DNA of 30,026 bases from Saprospiraceae bacterium UBA2365 (lineage in GTDB: Bacteria; Bacteroidota; Bacteroidia; Chitinophagales; Saprospiraceae), in contig DDTL01000043.1 in NCBI GenBank assembly GCA_002344345.1, positions 1 through 30,026 of the forward strand. Direction: 5' to 3'. Within the stretch, counting starts at the first letter, position 1; every line of letters begins with the position of its first letter. Positions 23,961 through 30,026 of the stretch are shown here, in pieces. The translations under genes were made by a program, and so were the position numbers. The notes under the pieces are model-generated. The model did no database searches and was not told the DNA's origin. It worked only from the letters and a program-made list of their open reading frames with translations.

Positions 23961-25571
23961 ATGAAACATGCAGGGAATATTTTTTCAACATTATTTTTAG
24001 CTTTTATGTCATTAATACCGTTCCGTGTGATTGGGCAGCAAGGGTTGGACGATAAAATAAATGATTTTGTGCAACCAGCCACTAGTTTAATAGAAACTAT
24101 TGTGTTCTGGTCAGTTCCATTTAGTGAAAATGTATCTGTTCCCCTGGTGCTCCTCATTCTCATAGGTGCAGCCATTTATTTTACCATCTATTTCAAGTTT
24201 GTAAATTTTAAAGATTTTTGGCTGGCAATTAAGGTAACTATGGGCAAATTTGACTTTATGGATGCCAAATCCAAAGAAGTCAAAACCGAAGATTATCTGA
24301 TCGGCACCGAAGAAGGGGATATTTTAAAAACTTCAAAAGTTGAACATCATATAGGAGAAGTTACCCATTTTCAGGCACTGACAGCAGCTTTGTCTGCGAC
24401 CGTAGGCCTGGGAAATATCGCCGGAGTTGCCATAGCCATCGGATTGGGAGGACCGGGCGCCACCTTATGGATGATATTGGCCGGATTGTTTGGAATGAGT
24501 TCCAAATTTGTTGAGTGCACATTGGGTGTAAAGTACCGGGATATAACGGCGGACGGTGTTGTTCATGGCGGACCGATGTATTATCTGAAGAAAGGGTTTG
24601 CCAAAAGGGGTTGGGTCAAACTCGGTAAATTTCTGGCTGTTTTCTTTGCGATCATGACATTGGGTGGGTCATTCGGAGGAGGAAATATGTTCCAGGCAAA
24701 TCAGGCTGCACAGCAATTGAAAGATGTCTTCCAAATGGATGCAGGATATGCAGGTTTCGCGATCGGTCTTGGGATGGCTGTTTTGGTTGCACTTGTTATA
24801 ATCGGTGGAATAAAGAGGATTGGAAGTGTCACTTCCAAAATTGTGCCTTTCATGGCACTGATATATGTTGGGGCTGCATTGATCATCATTTTTGCCAATT
24901 ACGATAAAATATTTTGGGCCATTTCGCTGATATTTCAGGAAGCATTTACCCCGACAGCTGTTGGTGGCGGTTTTGTGGGAGTTTTAATTCAAGGTGTCAG
25001 GAGAGCTGTTTTTTCCAACGAAGCAGGTGTTGGATCAGCTGCGATTGCCCACTCGGCAGTTAAAACCAAATATCCGGTAAGTGAAGGCCTGGTATCTCTG
25101 CTGGAACCATTTGTAGATACGGTCGTCATCTGTACCATGACCGCACTGGTAGTAATCATCACAGGTTTTTACGTCCAGCAACCGGGAGATACTACCGAGG
25201 GAGTAGCCTTGACATCCCAGGCATTCGATTCCACCATTCCTTATTTCAGATATATACTGACCATAGCTGTATTTTTGTTTGCATTTTCAACCATGATATC
25301 ATGGTCATATTATGGATTACAGGCATGGAAATTTTTATTCGGTAAAACTAAAACTGCAGATTTATCTTATAAATTATTGTATTTGGTGTTCGTGATCATA
25401 GGATCATCTGTCAGTCTGGGAGCAGTAGTAGCATTTTCAGATGCGATGATCTTCGCCATGGTATTTCCAAACATGATTGGCTTGGTCGTTTTGGCGCCGG
25501 AAGTGAAAAAAGAGTACAAAAAATATATCGATGCCATTAAGTCTCATCGAGCCAAACACGTTTCTGCCTGA
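23961..25571 (+). CDS. Alanine/glycine:cation symporter (AGCS family)
   Basis: An inner-membrane Na+-coupled amino-acid transporter of 536 aa with about 10-11 helices. Family signatures are clear: ALSATVGLGNIAGVA (143-157), GGPGATLWM (163-171), GGPMYYL (203-209) and the later SNEAGVGSAAIAHSA. The N-terminus has a hydrophobic, signal-like segment (about 7-25, ending IGQQ) before the first family helix, and about 55 polar residues separate that helix from the signature; both features make it longer than the usual 450-490 aa. Na+ is the expected coupling ion, fitting the Na+-NQR pump encoded in the same window. The last 41 bases overlap folK. Confidence 0.94.
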   Translation: MKHAGNIFSTLFLAFMSLIPFRVIGQQGLDDKINDFVQPATSLIETIVFWSVPFSENVSVPLVLLILIGAAIYFTIYFKFVNFKDFWLAIKVTMGKFDFMDAKSKEVKTEDYLIGTEEGDILKTSKVEHHIGEVTHFQALTAALSATVGLGNIAGVAIAIGLGGPGATLWMILAGLFGMSSKFVECTLGVKYRDITADGVVHGGPMYYLKKGFAKRGWVKLGKFLAVFFAIMTLGGSFGGGNMFQANQAAQQLKDVFQMDAGYAGFAIGLGMAVLVALVIIGGIKRIGSVTSKIVPFMALIYVGAALIIIFANYDKIFWAISLIFQEAFTPTAVGGGFVGVLIQGVRRAVFSNEAGVGSAAIAHSAVKTKYPVSEGLVSLLEPFVDTVVICTMTALVVIITGFYVQQPGDTTEGVALTSQAFDSTIPYFRYILTIAVFLFAFSTMISWSYYGLQAWKFLFGKTKTADLSYKLLYLVFVIIGSSVSLGAVVAFSDAMIFAMVFPNMIGLVVLAPEVKKEYKKYIDAIKSHRAKHVSA

Positions 25572-26079
25572 TCAAACCCGTGTTGTTATAGGTTTAGGCG
25601 CTAATCTGGGGAAAAAAGCTGATCAGATTGTCCGGGCAATTGAGGAAATTTCTTTGCTTGGGATCATTGTGCAACGATCCGCATTATTCAAGTCCCAACC
25701 GTGGGGCAATACGGATCAGGATTTTTTTATAAATGCAGTAGTGTCCATACTGACTAGCCTGGATCCCTGGAGTTTGTTAAAGCAACTGATTGATATAGAG
25801 GAAAAAATAGGAAAAGAAAAGAAAATTCATTGGGGGCCAAGAAGGATAGATCTTGATATTTTGTATTTTGGACAGAAAATCATTTTTGAGAAATCCTTGA
25901 TTATTCCGCATCCTTTTCTTCATTTGCGTAACTTTGTACTTGTTCCGTTGGAGGAGATTGAACCGGATTTTTTGCACCCGCTTTTAAAGAAAACTACAAA
26001 AGAATTGTTGATGGAGTGTCCGGATAATTCCATAGTGGAATGGTATAAATCCAGTGATTCCCGGACAATAAATGAGTAA
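25531..26079 (+). CDS. folK: Hydroxymethyldihydropterin pyrophosphokinase
   Basis: FolK transfers pyrophosphate from ATP to 6-hydroxymethyl-7,8-dihydropterin in folate synthesis. The family core starts at VVIGLGANLG (18-27) and contains SALFKSQPWG, the pterin-binding region, and GPRRIDLDILYFG (102-114) with the Mg2+-binding pair Asp107 and Asp109. The core is about 160 aa, normal for FolK. The only ATG in frame upstream of the core is at 25531, which gives a 17-residue lead-in and a 41-base overlap with the symporter gene. A non-ATG start inside the overlap (for example CTG at 25564) cannot be ruled out. It is followed by a deoxynucleoside kinase gene 30 bases on, an arrangement common in Bacteroidota. 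Confidence 0.93.
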   Translation: MPLSLIEPNTFLPDQTRVVIGLGANLGKKADQIVRAIEEISLLGIIVQRSALFKSQPWGNTDQDFFINAVVSILTSLDPWSLLKQLIDIEEKIGKEKKIHWGPRRIDLDILYFGQKIIFEKSLIIPHPFLHLRNFVLVPLEEIEPDFLHPLLKKTTKELLMECPDNSIVEWYKSSDSRTINE

Positions 26080-26109
26080 ATATTAAGAAACAGATGCAAT
26101 TGCCATAAA

Positions 26110-26766
26110 ATGTCAGAATTACATTTTCCATATCAATACATTTGTATAGAAGGCAATATAGGTACCGGAAAAACATCCTTTTCCCGGCTCATGAAAAAGG
26201 AATACGACTGTCGCCTGATCCTGGAAGAGTTTAGCGAAAACCCTTTCCTTCCTTATTTTTATGAAGATCCGGAAAGATTTGCTTTTACGGTCGAATTGTT
26301 TTTTATGACTGAAAGGTACAAACAAATGGAGCGGAATCTGATCTCGCAAAGAGACCTGTTTTCACCTTTCACTTTGTCGGATTATACCTTTGTCAAAACG
26401 CTAATTTTTGCCCGTAAGAATCTTAAAAGCGAAGAGTATAGGTTGTTCCAGCAGCTTTTTCAGACATTGCAAAACAATTTTCCGAATCCTGATCTCCTGG
26501 TTTATCTGCATAGAAATGTGGACATATTGTTACAGAATATTAAAAAAAGAGGTCGTGAGTACGAAGTTTATATCACCCGGGAATACCTTTATAATATCCA
26601 GGATTCTTATTTTGATTATTTTCGGAATATTGTCAGTTTTCCGGTATTGATCATCGACATTGATGACCTGGATTTTCTGTCCGAAAAGAAGTATTATGAT
26701 GTGATCAAATCCCTGATCGCAAAAAAATATAACCCGGGGGTTCACAGAGTCAGCCTTCACGTTTAA
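26110..26766 (+). CDS. Deoxynucleoside kinase (dNK/dGK-like)
   Basis: The enzyme phosphorylates deoxynucleosides for dNTP salvage in the cytoplasm. The 218-aa protein has a P-loop GNIGTGKTS (15-23), the acidic LEEFSENPFL (38-47, Glu40 as the candidate general base) and an arginine-rich LID, KKRGREYE (145-152). These are the marks of the dNK/TK2-like family rather than the TK1 family. The usual DRS-type motif reads SDYTF (90-94). Substrate (purine or pyrimidine) cannot be told. It follows folK by 30 bases and precedes the SDR gene by 20, so the three are probably one transcript. Confidence 0.92.
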   Translation: MSELHFPYQYICIEGNIGTGKTSFSRLMKKEYDCRLILEEFSENPFLPYFYEDPERFAFTVELFFMTERYKQMERNLISQRDLFSPFTLSDYTFVKTLIFARKNLKSEEYRLFQQLFQTLQNNFPNPDLLVYLHRNVDILLQNIKKRGREYEVYITREYLYNIQDSYFDYFRNIVSFPVLIIDIDDLDFLSEKKYYDVIKSLIAKKYNPGVHRVSLHV

Positions 26767-26786
26767 TCAAAACTATAATCGGATCT

Positions 26787-27545
26787 ATGGATTTTAAAAA
26801 AAAGGTGGTGCTTATAACCGGCGCTTCACGTGGTATCGGCAAAGCTACGGCTATAGCCTTTGCAGAGCAAAATGCTCATGTAGTGATCAATTACAGAGAA
26901 AATGATCGAGCTGCCGGCAATACGATGACTGAAATGAAAATCGGTGATCATTTGCTCGTAAAATGTGACCTTTCCAAGCCGCTTGAGCTGAAACAAATGG
27001 TCGATTTGATCATACAGAAGTATGGTAGAATAGATGTTTTGGTCAACAATGCAGGCATCAGTCAAATCCATGAGATCGATCAGGTGTCTTTTGATGATTG
27101 GCAAAAAGCCTGGCATAACATCATCCAAACCAACCTCATCGCTGTAGCCAATCTTTGTTACCTGGTAGCGCAGAAAATGATTCCCATGGGTGGAGGGCGC
27201 ATCGTAAATGTGGGTTCAAGAGGCGCTTTCCGCGGAGAACCAACCCAACCTGCCTATGGAGCCAGTAAAGCAGGCCTTCATGCGCTGAGCCAATCTCTTG
27301 CAAAGCAACTCGGAAAGTATCATATTTTTGTCAATGCGATCGCTCCGGGTTGGGTAGAAACAGAAATGGCCACCACATTCCTCAAAGATGAAGAAAGGGC
27401 TTCCATTTTGGCAGACACCCCGCTTGGAAGGCTGATCCAACCTGAAGAGATCGCTTCAGCCGTGCTTTTCCTGGCTTCCGAAGCATCTTCCGGAACCACC
27501 GGTGCCATCCTCGATATGAATGGAGCCTCTTACCTCAGAACGTAG
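26787..27545 (+). CDS. SDR family oxidoreductase (FabG-like)
   Basis: A classical short-chain dehydrogenase of 252 aa. The Rossmann nucleotide motif TGASRGIG is at 11-18, NNAG at 87-90, and the catalytic set is Asn116, Ser144, Tyr157 and Lys161 (YGASK). An Arg at 37 after the second strand (INYREND) suggests NADP(H) preference, which is inference. FabG activity on 3-oxoacyl-ACP is possible but cannot be told from other SDR substrates; no fatty-acid genes are adjacent. It is the last gene of the folK-kinase-SDR unit. Convergent with the nuclease gene; 103 bases separate them, with only a weak 6-bp hairpin. Confidence 0.93.
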   Translation: MDFKKKVVLITGASRGIGKATAIAFAEQNAHVVINYRENDRAAGNTMTEMKIGDHLLVKCDLSKPLELKQMVDLIIQKYGRIDVLVNNAGISQIHEIDQVSFDDWQKAWHNIIQTNLIAVANLCYLVAQKMIPMGGGRIVNVGSRGAFRGEPTQPAYGASKAGLHALSQSLAKQLGKYHIFVNAIAPGWVETEMATTFLKDEERASILADTPLGRLIQPEEIASAVLFLASEASSGTTGAILDMNGASYLRT

Positions 27546-27648
27546 GTAAAATCACTGAATATTGATCGAAGGGATCGTTATGGATCAACAGGATAGGCCA
27601 TATCAGCAGAAATAGCCTATTTGTATTTACTATCTGATGGATCAGTGT

Positions 27649-29619
27649 TTATTGTACCATGATGACAGCAGAAAAAATATCATTGTTTTCAATGATCTTG
27701 AGCCAGTACATCCCTTTTTCAGATGGTAATTCCAATTGACTTTTCCCGTTTAAACCGGATGATTTCATTTTTTGACCACTTGAATTGAACAATTCAATGA
27801 TGGCATTTTGCCCCGCACCTTCAATGTGAATCGTGCTGTTTGAAGGATTCGGAAAAATATGGTATCTTGTTATTGGTATTTCTTTTGTTCCAACCTGACC
27901 AGTCCAGCTCTCTCCTTTTTTATTTCCCCAGATATATTCAACCAGATCAGGCAGGTCGATAAACGGGTTCCTGTTTTTTTGCCAACTCTGAATTATATTG
28001 TTGCGGTTCATTTCAAAATCATCTGCAAGATCCATTCTGTGCCAGTCAAGCAAAGTATTCAGATCCCCGAACTTGCCGGTTTCACCTTCCGGAAATCCTT
28101 CCACAACCTCCAGGCCATTGTACCTGACGGCTAAATAAAAAATTGCCCTGGCCACATCGCCCCTGAATTTACCAGCTGTCCCTACCGGTCCTGTATAATC
28201 TCCATAAAACCTGTTTCCCCGGGTAGAATTTTCCTGCCCATCGGCAACCCTTAAGCCATGAGCATCCGAGTTGGCATGTCGGAGGGAATCGGCATTGCTA
28301 TGCCAGAAAAGATCTTTTCCATCCACCAGTGTGTCGTTTGCAATGCTGTTAAAACCACCACGATCCCTTGGCCATACATGTTCCCTGTTCCAGACTCCTA
28401 TATTGCTGGAACCTGTCTGAAAATCGAGTTTGGAACGAGGAATTTCCAGATAGACCAGCCAAACCTGACCTGAGTTTTCAGGATTTTGATCTGCTTCTTT
28501 GAGGATTGTGACCAATTCATCATATGAATGCATTCTGATAAGCTCTTCATCAGAGATGATATTCTGCAATGCTTGCTTTAAATCACTGCCAGCCAGTCCT
28601 TTCAGGTTTTCATAATAATCAGGTTCAGCTGCTGAAGCAACAATTCCATAGGTTGGGTTTAGTGGCGTCCCAAAGGGGGATATCCTGAAATCGCCATCAT
28701 TTACGCGAATTTTTATATGGTTGTTGACGAGCAAATAAAGTTCATTGTCAAGACTGATATCGATGACAAAGTCTTCGTCTCCTTCTTCCATGAGGTCTTC
28801 AAGGATTTGTATAGTGGTTCCTGTCTGATTCGAGCCTTTTGAAAAAACAACCTGAGTCTGCCCAAAATAATCATCATTCCCAAATCCGTTGTGATCCAAA
28901 ATGAAAGAAACATTGACATCGTCTTCCAGCGGTTGATCGGCAGTAAATAGAATTTGAATGGTTTCACCTTCCTGATAAACTGTTTTATCAAAAGTCGTCC
29001 GTATTCTGGTCAATTCAATGCCCCCACCTTCATTTAAACTACCGGGATTGGGTGTTCCTGCGAAATAGGTTCCGTCATTTCTTCGCTGAATCGAATTCGT
29101 GTTATTGCCGCCACCTTCATTGATTTGCTGTAAATCCGGATTAAAAGCGCGGAAAATATTCAGAGCGGAAGTGGCTTCCGGATCGTTGGTACCATAAACG
29201 AGGACATCTACCAACCTTTCATCTACAAATGGAAGTGTACCTGAAGGGAAATCACTCGTATCCGCCAGGTAAATGGCTATGGCATCCTGTCCGTTTTGAA
29301 TGGTATTATCCGGTATAACATATTGTGGAAAGGGCTCAAGTGAAGAACTTCCGATCAGGAATAAGCCATTGATATCGGTGGAGTATCCATCCAGATCTAT
29401 CGCAAGGTAAGATGCATTACTGGCATTGGGATTGCAATTGAAGAACACAGCAACGTATCCGTCCAATGGAAATTTAGGATTGGCGGACCTTATTTCCAAA
29501 AATTCCCTGGTGTCCAGTCCTGGTGTGTCGCTGTCAATTTCATTGATCACAAGATTGAATTGTCCTTTGACAAAAGGTGTGAACAGCCAAAACAGCAGAA
29601 AAAAGTAAATGTATCTCAT
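27649..29619 (-). CDS. Secreted endonuclease I with lamin-tail and Calx-beta-like domains, T9SS-sorted
   Basis: A predicted extracellular nuclease of 656 aa. The start chosen is ATG at 29619, where the signal peptide begins (MRYIYFFLLFWLFTPFVKGQ); a reading from 29643 adds eight residues. Order of domains: lamin-tail-like (about 22-195, opening LVINEIDSDTPG); a Calx-beta-like beta domain (about 203-310, with EEGDEDFVIDISL); an endonuclease I domain (about 325-565) with catalytic NREHVWP (411-417, His414 as general base), RGDVARAIFYLA (486-497) and NRNPFIDLPDLVEYIWG (549-565); and a C-terminal type IX sorting domain from IFPNPSNSTI. It probably degrades extracellular DNA or RNA for nutrients or biofilm turnover. 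It is monocistronic. Confidence 0.93.
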   Translation of the reverse strand: MRYIYFFLLFWLFTPFVKGQFNLVINEIDSDTPGLDTREFLEIRSANPKFPLDGYVAVFFNCNPNASNASYLAIDLDGYSTDINGLFLIGSSSLEPFPQYVIPDNTIQNGQDAIAIYLADTSDFPSGTLPFVDERLVDVLVYGTNDPEATSALNIFRAFNPDLQQINEGGGNNTNSIQRRNDGTYFAGTPNPGSLNEGGGIELTRIRTTFDKTVYQEGETIQILFTADQPLEDDVNVSFILDHNGFGNDDYFGQTQVVFSKGSNQTGTTIQILEDLMEEGDEDFVIDISLDNELYLLVNNHIKIRVNDGDFRISPFGTPLNPTYGIVASAAEPDYYENLKGLAGSDLKQALQNIISDEELIRMHSYDELVTILKEADQNPENSGQVWLVYLEIPRSKLDFQTGSSNIGVWNREHVWPRDRGGFNSIANDTLVDGKDLFWHSNADSLRHANSDAHGLRVADGQENSTRGNRFYGDYTGPVGTAGKFRGDVARAIFYLAVRYNGLEVVEGFPEGETGKFGDLNTLLDWHRMDLADDFEMNRNNIIQSWQKNRNPFIDLPDLVEYIWGNKKGESWTGQVGTKEIPITRYHIFPNPSNSTIHIEGAGQNAIIELFNSSGQKMKSSGLNGKSQLELPSEKGMYWLKIIENNDIFSAVIMVQ

Positions 29620-29640
29620 TTTTATAATATTTCGATCCGA

Positions 29641-29648
29641 CAAAGATA
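29641..29648 (-). promoter_or_regulatory. Putative -7 box of the secreted nuclease gene
   Basis: On the minus strand this reads TATCTTTG, an exact TAnnTTTG match, 21 bases before the chosen ATG at 29619. Such a position would put the transcript start downstream of any ATG at 29643, supporting the later start codon. No well-spaced -33 element was identified. Confidence 0.45.
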
Positions 29649-29845
29649 CATTAATTGTTCAAAGGTGCAGGTTGTTCAGATGAAGCTAAAATTAACTCAT
29701 TCTATCTGGAGGAAATTCAAACAATTTGGCTCCTAAGTGCCAAAATTTCCTCGTTCTGAAGAAACACCTTTTTTGGGAGAAACTAAATGATTAAAATCTA
29801 AGTTTGACTAAATACATTCAGAGAACAAATAAATCTAAGAACCCC

Positions 29846-29903
29846 CATACGGCAGGCCCCATACGGGCAAGCTCATACGGGCAAGCTCCATACGGGCAGG
29901 CTC
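29846..29903. repeat. Short tandem array, unit about 15 bp
   Basis: Four successive units are seen: CATACGGCAGGCCC, CATACGGGCAAGCT, CATACGGGCAAGCTC and CATACGGGCAGGCTC. The GGCAGGCCCC at 29851-29860 also occurs beside the palindrome of repeat copy 1 (7511-7519 region), which ties this array to the same family. It is non-coding. The stretch 29649-29845 before it shows nothing recognisable. Confidence 0.75.
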
Positions 29904-29973
29904 CGATCAATGATTATTGATTTAAGTAGTCTGATACATCTATCATCATAATTTAGTTAATCCTTTGCTTGCA

Positions 29974-30026
29974 CCGTTGGATATATATCATACACGGGGT
30001 TCACCCCGTTGGATATATATCCTACG
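29974..30026. repeat. Intergenic repeat family, locus 3: two palindromes, cut by the window end
   Basis: The first unit (29974-29999) is a degenerate palindrome: CCGTTGGATAT...ATCATACACGGGG. The second (from 30004) begins CCCCGTTGGAT, has loop ATAT and right arm ATCCTACG before the window ends, matching the arms at 7516 and 11923 exactly as far as can be seen. The two are tandem, four bases apart, unlike the single palindromes of the other copies. Confidence 0.8.

Noticed and set aside
27593..27620. ATAGGC / GCCTAT hairpin between the SDR and nuclease genes as a terminator
   Set aside because: Short stem, 16-nt loop and an interrupted T-run; possible but too weak to call.
29620..29643. Upstream ATG giving eight more residues for the secreted nuclease
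   Set aside because: The later ATG opens directly with a signal peptide, and a promoter-like box overlaps the upstream region.

Overview
The window reads as a chromosomal stretch of a Bacteroidota bacterium, most likely a Saprospiraceae-type environmental lineage (family level is inference). Reasons: a six-gene Na+-NQR operon of Bacteroidota type, two secreted proteins ending in a type IX secretion (Por) sorting domain, promoter boxes of the form TAnnTTTG, few Shine-Dalgarno sites, AT-rich intergenic DNA, and a Bacteroidota-style folK-deoxynucleoside kinase pair. No rRNA, tRNA, CRISPR array, transposase or phage gene was recognised.

Layout. 155-6325 (+): complete nqrABCDEF operon, the sodium-pumping NADH:quinone reductase, closed by a clear terminator. 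6770-7450 (+): an exported Mn-type superoxide dismutase. 7725-11869 (-): a secreted seven-repeat RCC1 propeller protein, a DUF4440-like lipoprotein, an unrecognised exported protein and a small ORF that may be cut off by a repeat. 12102-15613 (+): glycogen branching enzyme, a DUF1801 protein and two overlapping VOC-superfamily genes. 15854-18007 (-): LptC-like lipoprotein and an AbgT-family transporter. 18782-20642 (+): a voltage-gated K+ channel with a zinc-ribbon tail, then DNA polymerase III delta subunit (holA, TTG start). 20877-23684 (-): Na+/Ca2+ antiporter, thymidylate synthase, Ppx/GppA phosphatase. 23961-27545 (+): alanine/glycine:Na+ symporter, folK overlapping its end, deoxynucleoside kinase, SDR oxidoreductase. 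27649-29619 (-): a secreted lamin-tail/endonuclease I protein.

How the genes fit together. NQR makes a sodium gradient that the AGCS symporter and the CaCA antiporter could spend, so sodium is a likely energy currency of this cell. folK, thyA and the deoxynucleoside kinase serve folate and dNTP supply; the AbgT transporter belongs to a family known for p-aminobenzoyl-glutamate transport. Most other genes are ordinary housekeeping or cell-surface functions.

The most unusual material is non-coding. (1) A 229-bp nested foldback element (20642-20870) fills the whole gap between convergent holA and the antiporter gene: a 26-nt outer arm pair, a 23-nt inner arm pair, and a tandem pair of small hairpins on one side only. 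(2) An intergenic repeat family occurs at 7461-7619, 11890-12027 and 29974-30026; its core is a 26-bp imperfect palindrome whose arms (including a T.T mismatch) are constant while the 4-nt loop varies. The third locus is preceded by a short tandem array related to the family. No new defence or metabolic system was found; these repeats are the best candidates for something undescribed.
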